From assembly GCF_018294505.1 (NCBI RefSeq), contig NC_057814.1:300118935-300182934 (forward strand): a stretch of DNA of 64,000 bases. Reading direction: 5' to 3'. The position numbers and the translations under genes were made by a program. Within the stretch, counting starts at the first letter, position 1; each line of letters opens with the position of its first letter. The notes below the pieces were generated by a model. The model saw only the letters and a program-made list of their open reading frames with translations, searched no databases and was not told the DNA's origin. Positions 43,720-54,513 of this stretch are shown one piece after another. This stretch comes from Triticum aestivum (Eukaryota > Streptophyta > Magnoliopsida > Poales > Poaceae).

Positions 43720-45498
43720 TGTTAGAAATATGCCCTAGAGGCAATAATAAATTGGTTATTATTATATTTCCTTGTTCATGATAATCGTTTATTATCCATG
43801 CTAAAATTGTATTGATAGGAAACTCAGATACATGTGTGGATACATAGACAACAACATGTCCCTAGTAAGCCTCTAGTTGACTAGCTCGTTGATCAATAGA
43901 TGGTTACGGTTTCCTGACCATGGACATTGGATGTCGTTGATATCGGGATCACATCATTAGGAGAATGATGTGATGGACAAGACCCCTTCCTAAGCCTAGC
44001 ACAAGATCGTGTAGTTCGTTTGCTAAGAGCTTTTCTAATTTCAAGTATCATTTCCTTAGACCATGAGATTGTGCAACTCCCAGATACCGTAGGAATGCTT
44101 TGGGTGTACCAACCGTCACAACGTAACTGGGTGGCTATAAAGGTGCACTACAGGTATCTCCGAAAGTGTCTGTTGGGTTGGCACGAATCGAGACTAGGAT
44201 TTGTCACTCCGTGTAAACGGAGAGGTATCTCTGGGCCCACTCGGTAGGAAATCATCATAATGTGCACAATGTGACCAAGGAGTTGATCACGGGATGATGT
44301 GTTACGGAACAAGTAAAGAGACTTGCTGGTAACGAGATTGAATAAGGTATCGGGATACCGACGATCGAATCACGGGCAAGTAACATACCGATAGACAAAG
44401 GGAATTGTATACGGGATTGATTGAATCCCTGACATCGTGGTTCCTCCGATGAGATCATCATGGAACATGTGGGAGCCAACATGGGTATCCAGATCCCGCT
44501 GTTGGTTATTGGCCGGAGAACGTCTCGGTCATGTCTGCATGGTTCCCGAACCCGTAGTGTCTAGACACTTAAGGTTCGATGATGCTAGGGTTATAGGGAA
44601 TAGATATACGTGGTTACCGAATGTTGTTCGGAGTCCCGGATGAGATCCCGGACATCACGAGGAGTTCCGGAATGGTCCGGAGGTAAAGATTTATACATGG
44701 GAAGTCCTGTTTTGGTCACCGGAAAAGTTTCGGGTGCTCTCGGTAACGTACCGGGACCACCGGGAGGGTCCCGGGGGTCCACCAGGTGGGGCCACCGGCC
44801 CCAGAGGGCTGCGTGGGCCAAGTGTGGGAGGGGACCAGCCCCAGGTGAGCTGGTGCGCCCCCCCACAAGAGGCCCAAGGCGCAGGGAAGGGGGGAAGGGG
44901 GAAACCCTAGGCTCAGATGGGCCTAAGGCCCACCTAGTGGTGCGCCCCCCTCTCTCCCCCTTGGCCACCCCTCCAAGTCCCATCTAGGGCTGGCCGCACC
45001 CCTTGGGGGGGAGCCCTAGATGGGGGTGCAGCCCCTCCCCTCCCCTATATATAGTGGGGGTTTTGGGGCTGCCAGAGACACGAGAACATCTCTCTCTTTG
45101 GCGCAGCCCTACCCCTCCCCCTCCTCGTCTCTCGCAGTGCTTGGCGAAGCCCTACTGGAGTACCACGCTCCTCCACCACCACCACGCCGTCGTGCTGCTG
45201 CTGGACGGAGTCTTCCCCAACCTCTCCCTCTCTCCTTGCTGGATCAAGGCGTGGGAGACGTCACCGGGCTGCACGTGTGTTGAACGCGGAGGGGCCGTGG
45301 TTCGGCGCTTAGATCGGAACCAACCGCGATCTGAATCGCTACGAGTACGACTCCTTCATCCGCATTCTTGCAACGCTTCTGCATCGCGATCTACAATGGT
45401 ATGTAGATGCACTCCCCTTCCCCTCGTTGCTAGATTACTCCATAGATTGATCTTGGTGGTGCGTAGAAAATTTTGAATTTCTGCTACGTTCCCCAACA
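43720..45498 (+). mobile_element. BARE-1/Angela/WIS solo LTR
   Basis: 1779 bp from TGTTAGAAATATGCCC to …CTACGTTCCCCAACA, the signature ends of the most abundant Triticeae copia family. It is flanked by the perfect duplication CCGCC (43715-43719 and 45499-45503). Plus orientation, with a TATA box in 'cctatatatagtggggg' near 45045. No primer-binding site or second LTR adjoins it, so the internal part was lost by LTR-LTR recombination. It sits between the Tat primer-binding site and gag. Confidence 0.95.
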
Positions 45499-45560
45499 CC
45501 GCCATGGGAGCGAAGTGCGGCGGTGCGGGGCGCAGGTTGGTGGAGAGGAGCTCCAGCGCC

Positions 45561-45578
45561 CCCCTACCTGGCGCGCCA
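45561..45578 (-). promoter_or_regulatory. Primer-binding site of the complete Tat element
   Basis: The minus strand reads TGGCGCGCCAGGTAGGGG two bases from the 5' LTR. The same site, with one or two changes, adjoins the LTRs at 4356 and 5770. Which tRNA it pairs with is not determined here. Confidence 0.65.
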
Positions 45579-45580
45579 AA

Positions 45581-46479
45581 TGTTGGAGGTGGGGTTCCGG
45601 CAAACCCTTAAGGTTCGAACACTGGGGTGCGCGCGAAGTCTTTCCCTCCTACCAATCTACGCCCTAGCTCGCTAAGATCTCGCCGACGAACTCGACAAAC
45701 TCGCAACACAGAGAGACACGAGATTTATACTGGTTCGGGCCACCATTGTGGTGTAATACCCTACTCCAGTGTGGTGATGGTGGATTGCCTCTAGGGCTGA
45801 TGATGAATAGTACAAGGGAAGATTAGCCTCCTGAGGTTGAGGTGTTCTTGTGGCTAGGGTAGGCTCTCGACCAGATTGGATCAAGCTAAGATCAGCTACC
45901 CTACTATGGTGGCTAGTTCTACTTATATAGGCCCTGGTCCTCTTCCCAAATATTGAGCGGGAAGAGAGCCAACAACGGCGGGCAAATTTGAAGGGGGGCA
46001 GCTAGTACAAGCTATCCTGACAAAAGCGGTCTTCGCCTGTGAAAAGCTCTGGCGGTGACGCCGCCTTGGGCTCCACGATGACCTCCGTCTTGCCGTCCTC
46101 CTGGTCTTGGGCTCGTTGCACCAATATAGCAACCTTTGCCTGATGCCTCGGTACTCCTCGTCTGTGCTGGCCTCCTTAGCACCAAAGAGGAAACAAGGAC
46201 GCTGCGCGCGCTGGCGCCCGGCTGGTGTCGATCGTCATGGCTCATGTCACAAGAGCCTCGTGAGGTTTTGCCCTGCCTTGATATCTCCGCTCCTCGTGAG
46301 CCTGCCTGGCTAGGCCACTCCAGAGGAGGTCTTGCGTCGTCCGCCTCGCGAGGCTTGGCCCCTCGCGAGGGTCTTGGATGCTTTGTTGATGAATGATGGG
46401 TCGTACGGCCTGCTGGCTTAGCCACGCCATGGGCCGCAGGCAGGCAGGTCTGGGGACCCCCGTTCCCAGAACGCCGACA
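45581..46479 (-). repeat. 5' LTR of the complete Tat element
   Basis: 899 bp, TGTTGGAGGTGG… to …ACGCCGACA, colinear with 31812-32718. Its TATA box reads on the minus strand near 45935-45925. Confidence 0.9.
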
Positions 46480-47575
46480 CTATTTCCTGGGCTAGGTAAA
46501 AATAATAATAGATGATTTACTATTTATGATAATTTACAAAGCAGTTGATTATTTATTTGAATACACCCATTTACTGGGCTGGGTGAAAAAATGATATTGC
46601 GTACATGCAGCCCATTTATTATTTCATATAATTTACAACCCATTTGATTTTACTAGAAATGGACCCATTTTCTGGGATGGGTGAAAAAACAATGATGGTC
46701 TAAACTGAGCATTTCGTATAAAAAATAATATTGACATAGGAATATTATTAAAAAACTTAAGTTGAGCTTGGTACTCTTATTATATAAAAAATGAACTGAG
46801 TTGTGCATTTTACTAAAAGAAACATAGGCTAGGTTGTGCTTATTTTAGGATCTTGTGTACAATTCTCGGCCCAGTTGAATTGCTAATGTTCAACGAAAAA
46901 GGCCTGGGTAATAGTACAGTACAACAGTACATAGCTACTCATCCCACATTCAACGACGCCTGAAAAGGCCCAAAAAAGGCTTGTGTAAAACTTTTTGAAG
47001 TCACTGAGCTCAATTTATAACTTAAAGAAAAAGGTTAGAGTACAATAGAACCTAATTAAAAGCTGTCACAAGTGGAAAAATAATTCAACGGGTCCCACTT
47101 GTCATTATGTGCGCGTGCGCGCACGCGCGCGTGTATATGAGAGAGAGAGACGCATCGGTCGATGCTCCTGAATACATCATTAAGCCATATGCATTGCTGA
47201 TGCTCAGTAAAACCTTATATAGTTGACACAATCCTATATAACATCATAGCACATTGAACTTGCATACCAAAATTTCACGCAGGCGGCACAATCAGGGAGG
47301 AAGCAGTGGATCGCTGTGGGTAGGGCTATGTTGAAACCAAAAAACTCATACATAATTGTTCACCGTCTTTATCAATGACGGGGAAATATCTTGAATGTTG
47401 TGCAAAGAAAACAGACAGACAACATAATAAGTTCTACTAGCACATTAAGTTGACGTACACCCCTTTCTAAAAAAAGTTCGGGTACAAAAATATAACTGCT
47501 CACAATCAAGTGTACTGGCACATCACTGCTTCACACCGATGGCTCGGATTTAACTAGTATATGAGAAGATTCATT
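46480..47575 (+). mobile_element. Second CACTA-like copy, continuation after the Tat insertion
   Basis: The sequence 'ctatttcctgggct' at 46480 duplicates the left flank at 31770-31811 and continues with repeated 'cccatttactgggctgggtg' lines and 'tttacaacccattt', as at 11300-11500 in the first copy. AT-rich and non-coding. A 47105-47140 alternating purine-pyrimidine tract and a GA run follow. No CACTA right end was found. Confidence 0.4.
47105..47140. repeat. Alternating purine-pyrimidine tract
   Basis: 'tgtgcgcgtgcgcgcacgcg' and onward to 'gtgtatatg', about 30 bp of almost perfect CG/TG alternation, partly self-complementary, followed by (GA)6. Of Z-DNA type in sequence; no function implied. 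Confidence 0.6.
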
Positions 47576-47582
47576 TGCTCAA

Positions 47583-48449
47583 TTAGAGAACATCCAGGCA
47601 GCCAGCCCTGCCTCTTCTCCCAACGAAGCAGTGCCCTCCGCCGTGCGATGGAGTAGGCCCTGTGCCATCCATCGTTCCGAGCAACACAGGGAAAGTCTGA
47701 CGTTGACTCATGTAATGGACGTCGTCGACGGACCCTGGCACCAGTGGCGGCGGGAGGACTTTGATTGATGGATTGACCACTTCTGCCACATGCACGAACA
47801 CTCGATACAAGTACATACCTAACGTGGTCCGCGACGGCCTTGGTGGCGACGAATAGTACAACCTTGGTTCCTGCACCGGTATCTCAACACCAATCACCTT
47901 CGGTATGGTGGACAACTTTATCCATGCCATAACCATCAGTGCCCAGCTGTCTGGAGGAACAAACATACTTATGAGCTCACCTCCTATGTTGATGATAAGC
48001 TCATTCATGGACTCGCTGTTCCAAGCACATCGAGGCATGCCGTGGAAGGTAAGCTTTGTTAAAAACTCAAGCTCAGAGGGTACCGAGCCCCATCCTGGGT
48101 GCCACCGATCAAAGATCACCAGTGCACCATCACAGAAAAATGCCGGGAAGATTCAAACACACGACTGCAGTCGAAAGTTGTCCGGAACCTGACGAAAAAA
48201 ATCAGCCCGTGGCGGACAGACTTCAATGAGCAAGTCAATTATTTGGATGCCATGTGCAATGCCAAGAGCTTTGACAAGGTCGTCCGGCGAGATGGGAGGC
48301 CGGTCGCCGTTGATGGTTACAATCAGCACTTTGTCAGCGAAGAGGTCATCAAGCGCCCCCATGCCATTGTTGAGCGACAGCACGCAACGCCCGAAGGCAG
48401 GACAAACCTCAGGATCTCCAGCTCGGAGATCCGTGTTGATCGGCGACAT
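47583..48449 (-). pseudogene. DUF4283-type protein, one in-frame stop
   Basis: One frame of 288 codons from ATG 48449 (MSPINTDLRAGDPE) to TAG at 47583-47585, with a single TGA at 48153-48155. The part after the stop reads on as 'FFCDGALVIFDRWHPGWGS' without a frame change. The segments 'ISPDDLVKALGIAHGIQIID' and then 'GMPRCAWNSESMNELI' and 'ALMVMAWIKLSTIPKVIGVE' match the layout of DUF4283 plant proteins, a family of unknown role often found with retroelement-like zinc-knuckle proteins. No zinc knuckle is seen here. Diverged direct repeats (46942-47032 and 48717-48800) flank it. The stop is probably a CGA to TGA decay. An upstream ATG at 48626 is in frame but gives a Pro-rich leader that looks non-coding. 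Confidence 0.55.
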
Positions 48450-49372
48450 GATATCGCGCTTCAGTACAGGGAGTAAAGGAGGGGGATTTGGGGGAATTGG
48501 ACACTGGAGTACGAATCGAGATTCCTGAGGTGGGGGGCGGGAGATTGGGGATGAAAAGGTAGCTTGAATTATTGAATTTCGAACACGCGCCAATAGCAAG
48601 TGCGCGAAAACACCGGTGGGGCCCACATGTTAGCCTAACAGTCTTTTTTCTTTCTCTTTTTTTGAGCACCCGGCCTAAGAGTCATAATTGACCTGTCCGG
48701 CATTGCGTTACTACTCGGCCCATATTCAACGACACCTCACATTGGCCCAAACAAGCGTACATCATCGAATAGACACTGAGCTCAAATTATAACTTGAAAA
48801 TAGGATATATACACTGAACACTGGAGAATGGTGATGCTCACATTTAGCCCACCAGCAGTTCGAGACAAGAAACAGTTCGAAACAACGATATATACAACAT
48901 TAAAACACTAACTACTGACTACTAGTGACATAAACAGCAAGACATGATAGATCATAAGAAGTCTTGCTACACCACCAAAACACACCCATCTACAGCGCTC
49001 AGACTCTCGTGATCCAGACAAGAATGGCATTCTAAATAGAGGCAACTATTACATAGTAAGAGTGACATAGACGAGGATGACCAAATGACAAGGAGTCTGC
49101 ATAACAAAAGAGAGAACTACCCATCCAGAACAAGCAGCAAAGACAAGAAGTCATTCGAAGAGGGATGTTCCAACACCATCATAATTTGCAGCATGCTTGA
49201 ACCACCAGTGATTCGGGGACACCAGGACTCCACCCTTTCGATGCAACAGCCCAATTACCCATCAACCTGAAGGCTTGAACCACATCATTGCCTGTCGGAG
49301 TTGAGACAACCGAGGATCAAAGTTAATCAAGATGCCTTTGTCATTCTCACCTTCTTTTGGCTGCAGGCTGTA
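48450..49372. other. Intergenic, with one member of a direct repeat pair
   Basis: 48717-48800 ('catattcaacgacacctcac', 'actgagctcaaattataact') is a diverged direct repeat of 46942-47032. The rest shows no gene. Confidence 0.45.
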
Positions 49373-51370
49373 TCATTGACAATTAGGGGGGTTTGCTCCC
49401 GAAGTCCTAGGGCTCGCCGTGTAGACACGGTTTTCCCTAGCACACAGAGTCTCTCTGCGATCAAGGTCCTTGCCAACAGTGATCTCCTGGTTAATCGGAT
49501 AATTGAGTCCGAGAAACAGAGAGTGTGAACCCAGGCTATTTACCCCCCTCCAACTCAAAAATCATGAAGGCCCCAAGAAGGTGGTATACTGCTCAAAGAC
49601 ATAACAGCCACTCTCCGGATACTCACGTATTTCACGGTGCTTGTACATTGTGGGGTTTTTGCAATACAACTTTGCCGGCTCATGTATGCGAATGATCATC
49701 AGTCTTCTATTGTCGTCTGATCGAGCGAGGAACCAGTTATGCTTCCCTGTTTTTGGCAAAGGTGGTGTGATTACAAAGGGCAGTAACTATAGGGACACTG
49801 CATCATATCAAAAGGACGGGCATTGCTAATGTAAGATCAGCACGTTCAGAGTATGAGTAGGATAATGCAAGAAACATCACTGATCTGTCCCTGCTGGAAC
49901 TGAGAGGAAAATACACGAAATGTATATTGGGTTCGAAAATATAGAAGTGACTTGCATGGTGATAATCCTGTTATCTCGCAATCGATTCTTCACAGGAAAC
50001 TACCATGCCTTGCATGTTATGTGATCATTTTCTATCCTCACAAATAAATTCTTCAAGGAAACTAACACACCATGCACTGTTATATACTCATGTTCTGTGG
50101 GCAAAATTCTTGTGAGGATATTATTCTAGCCATTGATTGCTGAAGGGCGATATAGGTATGTACACATGGTAAGCATTACATAATTTCACTACTTCCAAAT
50201 ATAGAGTTCTCCATATGCACATTTACTTCCCTAATGTATGGTTAGATGAAACCAACAGTGTGATGCATGTTTCTACATCATGAAAATGAGGAAACTAACA
50301 TGGCTATTGATTCACACTCATATTTAGAAGTATATATATTACTATAAAGTAAGGAGAATATCCATATCTTTCTAACCATTTGATTATTCAAGGGTACAAA
50401 TTGGTTGTAATGACATGGTCACAATCGCATGAATTAACTCATTCCAAATATAGCTGATTTACGACGTCTCTAATACATTGCCATAGTTCTACTCAAATTC
50501 TGCTCAAGCAGGGATATGCCAATCATCACAAAAAGTTCAAACAGTGTCATGGCGTTATCATCAAAATCAGACGAAAACAACTTACACGCGCCATCCTAGC
50601 AATATGTGGTGCCATCTGCTTTGTCGATCGTGTAGATGATGACATTGTGTTCAACTGCATCGCAGAAGTGTGTATCACCTTTGACGATCCACTGCGAGGT
50701 GAGTCATCTCCAGCTAAAGAAGGCACCGATGGAAAGATAGGCGAGTCCGCGGTAGAACAAGGCAATTAGCTTGAAGTCTGCCTAATCCGCATATCATGTG
50801 GGCACTTGGCAGATTACAATCTTCTACAAAACAAGGTCCGTCCAACTGACGTGGTAATCTAGATGACTTGGACCACGACGGTAAAACCCCACATAATCCA
50901 ACGGAGGAAGGATAATCTCATGGGAGGTGTGGAAGTTCACGAGCACCAACTTTTTCCGGTGTTCGCTGACGGTAGCCATCCAGCGGGAGTTCATGTCGAC
51001 CCAGTACATACCTGCCAAGAAGTTTCGAGTGATGGTGATTGGATCGAAGTCGAGGGGCATGATGTACGGCAACCCAGTACATACCTGCAAAGAAGTTTCG
51101 GCTAATGCAGGTCGGAATGAAGTCAAGGGGCATCATTTACGCATCCATATCATAGTGAGCGCATCTCGCAAGAGGAGATAGCAGCAAGTAGGGTGTCTTG
51201 AAAAGCTCAGGCCTCTCTTCGACGATGGCCGCGTGCATGTCCCTCGAGCATGCGGCCAGCCGCACAGCTCTCAACATATCCATAAGCGAACAACAGAGGT
51301 CGAGGATGTCACTGGGGAGATCGCTCCAGTCACGGCTCATATGGATGATGTGTGGTTCGCCTTCGGCCAT
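49373..51370 (-). pseudogene. F-box/DUF295-type gene, broken
   Basis: Starts MAEGEPHIIHMSRDWSDLP at 51370 with an F-box-like segment ('LPSDILDLCCSLMDMLRAVR'). F-box proteins recruit targets to SCF ubiquitin ligases. The middle (51126-50824) has 'WVDMNSRWMATVSEHRKKL' and 'EIILPPLDYVGFYRRGPSHL'. Further down (about 50760-50600) come 'GLAYLSIGAFFSW' and 'VIIYTIDKADGTTYC'. An apparent intron follows to about 49830. The last exon (49830-49373) has 'VFEQYTTFLG' and 'VNSLGSHSLFLGLNYPI', in the style of DUF295 C-termini. Breaks: TAA at 51137-51139, a 73-bp tandem duplication (51001-51146) that shifts frame, TGA at 50706-50708, TGA at 49562-49564. The intron border is not defined. Confidence 0.5.
51001..51146. 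repeat. 73-bp tandem duplication inside the F-box gene
   Basis: Two units, 51001-51073 and 51074-51146, share 'ccagtacatacctgc', 'aagaagtttcg' and 'aggggcat', with about a fifth of positions changed. The period of 73 is not a multiple of three, so the duplication shifts the reading frame. Confidence 0.8.
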
Positions 51371-52505
51371 GGTGGAGTTTGGAAGGTGGGTTTTTGGCGG
51401 GCTTGATTTACGGGGGAGAAGGCTCTCAGTGCTGGAGCGGCTAGTGAGGGAATAGTGGTATTGGGGGAGGCGAGCGAGGCGAGGGTATGCGGGGGCATAG
51501 TGAGATGATGAAGAGTGACCTCAGGATCTCCGGCAAGATGGAGATGGAGATGGAGATGGAGTGGTGCTAGGGGAGAGGGAGACGAGGCGAGGCATTCTAT
51601 ACAGTAGCGGTGATAGTGACTGCATAGTGCACAAGGTGAGCCTGACTTTGATAACCCGAACACGCCGCCTGGACTAGTGTCACCTCAGGCGCAGGGTCTT
51701 GCCACTTCACTGTGAGGACCGGATGAATAATAATTTGACCATCAGGTGTACTACAGTTGTACTACTACTAGTACTAACATACGGAGTAGTACTGTATAGC
51801 GGAAAGAGGTCTCCCGTGCTAGCATGCCTCTGGGTTCACTTCATCCTCTAGATAGCATCCATATTGCAAGCAGAACGAAATTCTCGTGCATGTGGAAGCG
51901 CGAAGATGGGCTTTTTCTTTTTTAGGATAACCGCATATTCCTTAACCAGAAAAGGTTGTGTCTCGTAGGCACACGCGAATATCCATCGGAACCAGCTACG
52001 ACACTTTTTTTGTGCAAAGAGATGGATATGTTTGTATATATGTTTGTCCACCCAAGTGGGTTTTGCATAGGTCCCACCTGTCAGGAGGGGTGAAGAAATA
52101 AAAAGGAACCATAAATTTTTCGCCATGGTGATTTGAAAGAGTGACCTAACGTAACCAGTGGCACATGTAGCAATAGAAGGATGGGCACGTACACAGACAC
52201 CTACCACTCCTCACTACGCTACTCGCATAGCCTTTTCGTTTTGCAGGTTCGTCTACCTAGTCGTCTAATCCACTGCATGCATGCCACTTCTCCAATTTAC
52301 TTCTCCATCGGAACCGATTTTCCTCGGCATCTTCACCTCTCCTTCATTTGCATGCAAACCCCACTAGATTCACATGGTTTTAACCTCTTCAGATAGTCCT
52401 AGAGTAATTCTGAAGCCCCTCTAAATAATCATCTTCTTCAGTTAGACTACCCATCTTAATCCTAGTAATTCTCCAAACCATAGCCCTCCGGTCCAGAGGT
52501 TCCAA
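51371..52505. other. Intergenic, no gene seen
   Basis: Includes a short hexamer run (GGAGAT repeated, 51530-51562) just upstream of the F-box gene. It then continues to the exonuclease remnant with no recognisable coding. Confidence 0.5.
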
Positions 52506-53446
52506 ATGGCGAAAGAGATTCCTATGCAGGTTTTTATCGTCAAACATGTCCTCGTCGAAGGCTCATTGAGCATAGTTGCCACCGTCACCGACCACCCAAG
52601 GGTTTTTCGGGAGTGGATCAACAATGTATCCAACTCCCTTGAAAAGGTGGAGATGAAGGTCATCAGTCTCGACGCAGAGTACACGGAGCATGCCACTGGG
52701 ATGATCCAATGCACCGCCATCCTTCAGCTGTGCCTCGAAGATGAAGTTTTGGTGTATCACATCATATACGCACCCTCCATGCCAGGTGAGCTCCACGATT
52801 TCATGTCTCGGGAGGACATATACTTCTGTAGGCAGCCATCGAAGGGGACAAACAATAGCTTGCGCCGTACAACCTTGACTAGAAAAACATCGCTGACCTA
52901 GAAACTAGAATTCCTGTAAATGATTGTGATAAAGAAACACCATCCCTATTCGATGTAGCAAATTATGTGCTCAGAACAAATCTTAAGAAGGGTGACGAGA
53001 CGCTAGGATTATGGTCGTCTAGATGGCAGAATTATCCCTTGACATATGAGTGGATAAAATATGCTGCCCTCGATGCCTGTGTGAGTTTCAAGATAGCTGC
53101 AAGGTCGAAAGAGCTTGTTGCGAAGCCATCTCCCACAGAAGAAGAAGAAGAAGAAGAAGAAGAAGAAGAAGAAGAAGAAGAAGAAGAAGAAGAAGAAGAA
53201 GAAGAAGAAGAAGAAGAAGAAGAAGAAGAAGAAGAAGAAGAAAGAAGGAAAGGAGAAGAAAGAAAGGAGAAGAAGAAGGAGGAGAAGAAGGAGGAGAAGA
53301 AGGAGGAGGAGAAGAAGAAAGGAGAAGAAAGAAAGGAGAAGAAGGAGGAGAAGAAGGAGGAGGAGGAGGAGGAGAAGAAGAAGAAGAAGAGGAGGAGGAG
53401 GAAGAAGAAGAAGAAGAAGAATTCCTCTCTGTGTACATTGATATAG
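52506..53446 (+). pseudogene. WRN-like 3'-5' exonuclease (DEDDy) pseudogene with poly-Glu tail
   Basis: The ATG at 52506 starts a frame with the exo I motif in 'VISLDAEYTE' and the adjoining core strand 'AILQLCLEDEVLVYHIIYA', as in plant WRN-exonuclease-like proteins that digest nucleic acid 3' to 5'. The frame runs out at 52899-52901. Coding continues one frame over: 'LFDVANYVLRTNLKKGD', then 'WIKYAALDACVSFKIA', which is exo III (Y-x3-D). In the joined frame there are TAGs at 52856-52858 and 52880-52882, plus a frameshift near 52845. After 'SKELVAKPSPT' the frame enters 35 GAA codons (poly-Glu) and a Glu/Lys tract, ending at 53446. The normal protein would stop soon after exo III; the tail comes from repeat expansion. 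Probably dead. Confidence 0.65.
53137..53421 (+). repeat. 285-bp uninterrupted homopurine tract with (GAA)35
   Basis: Perfect GAA repeats at 53138-53242, then imperfect GAA/GGA/GAAA purines to 53421. Not a single pyrimidine occurs in the plus strand. Mirror-rich homopurine sequence of this type can form triplex (H-DNA). Confidence 0.95.
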
Positions 53447-54005
53447 ATGAACTATTTCGCTAGTGTGCATGTCTTTGGAACAAGTGTAGTAGCATAGGCC
53501 CGCTTGACTATAATTAGCTATTTTTCAGCCTAGTTTTCTCTACTACTCCTTGCAGTGATCAGTATGCAATGCATGTGTCAGTATACATGACAGCTTGTCC
53601 ATGGAAGTTGAACTACGGCGACCATCACGTTTCTACCACTGCCACACACGATTCCCACGACGCCGCTCCAACCCACAGCGCCACGTCCCCCGATGTGCAC
53701 CTCACTCCTCTCGGCCCCACCACTCATCTGCGTTGATGTGCATGACATGTGGGCTAGCTGAACTACGGTGACCATCAAGTTTCTACCAGAGCCACACGCG
53801 ATTCCCACGACACCGCTCGAACTCATGACACCACACGTCCACCGACCATCAAGAAGAAGAAGAAGAAAGAAAGGAGAAGAAAGAAAGGAGAAGAAGAAGG
53901 AGGAGAAGAAGGAGGAGAAGAGGGAGAGGAGAAGAAGAAAGGAGAAGAAAGAAAGGAGAAGAAGAAGGAGGAGAAGAAGGAGGAGAAGAAGGAGGAGGAG
54001 GAGGA

Positions 54006-54036
<31 letters not shown>

Positions 54037-54513
54037 AAGAAGAAGAAGAGGAGGAGGAGGAAGAAGAAGAAGAAGAAGAAAAAGAATTCCTCTCTGTGTA
54101 CATTGATATAGATGAACTATTTTGCTACTGTGCATGTCTTTATAACAAGTGTAGTAGCGTAGGTCCGCTTGACTATAATTAGCTATTTTTCAGCCTAGTT
54201 TTCTCTACTACTCCTTGCAGTGATCAGTATGCAATGCATGTGTCAGTATACATGACAGCTTGTCCATGGAAGTTGAACTACGGCGACCATCACGTTTCTA
54301 CCACTGCCACACATGATTCCCACGACGCCGCTCCAACCCACAGCGCCACGTCCCCAGATGTGCGCCTCACTCCTCTCGGCCCCACCACTCATCTGCGTTG
54401 GTCTGCATGACATGTGGGCCAGCTGAACTACGGCGACCATCAAGTTTCTACCAGAGCCACACGCGATTCCCACGACACCGCTCGAACTCATGAGACCACA
54501 CGTCCACCGACCT
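53422..54513 (+). repeat. Tandem segmental duplication, offset 665 bp
   Basis: 53422-53848 and 54087-54513 are near-identical copies ('ctctctgtgtacattgat', 'gtgtagtagcgtaggtccgc', 'ccatcaagtttctaccagag'). Each copy is preceded by a GAA-rich purine tract. The second tract (53851-54086) is all purine except one T at 54006. The unit is therefore purine tract plus about 430 bp of flank. Confidence 0.9.

Larger units (their letters stand above)
31812..46479 (-). mobile_element. Complete Tat-lineage Ty3/gypsy retrotransposon with two nested solo LTRs
   Basis: Both LTRs run TGT…ACA in minus orientation (31812-32718 and 45581-46479). A 5-bp target duplication CTATT lies outside (31807-31811 and 46480-46484). 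Reading on the minus strand: 5' LTR, primer-binding site (TGGCGCGCCAGGTAGGGG, 45578-45561), gag-protease-RT (43634-41337), RNase H and integrase (36803-34626), a long 3' region with an antisense gene, 3' LTR. Without the two insertions and their extra duplications it is about 8.36 kb. LTRs differ by roughly 5% in the stretches compared by eye. Confidence 0.9.

Noticed and set aside
44591..45476. Frames on both strands within 43720-45498
   Set aside because: They lie in the Angela LTR, a GC-rich non-coding region that always gives open frames.
48150..48158. Selenocysteine or programmed read-through at recurring TGA codons
   Set aside because: Flowering plants lack the selenocysteine machinery, and the genes also carry other lesions (TAA, TAG, frameshifts). 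Decay explains them better.
53009..53470. Long Leu/Phe/Ser-rich or Lys/Arg-rich frames across the GAA tracts
   Set aside because: They are translations of the purine or pyrimidine repeat in other frames; only the poly-Glu frame is continuous with a real domain.
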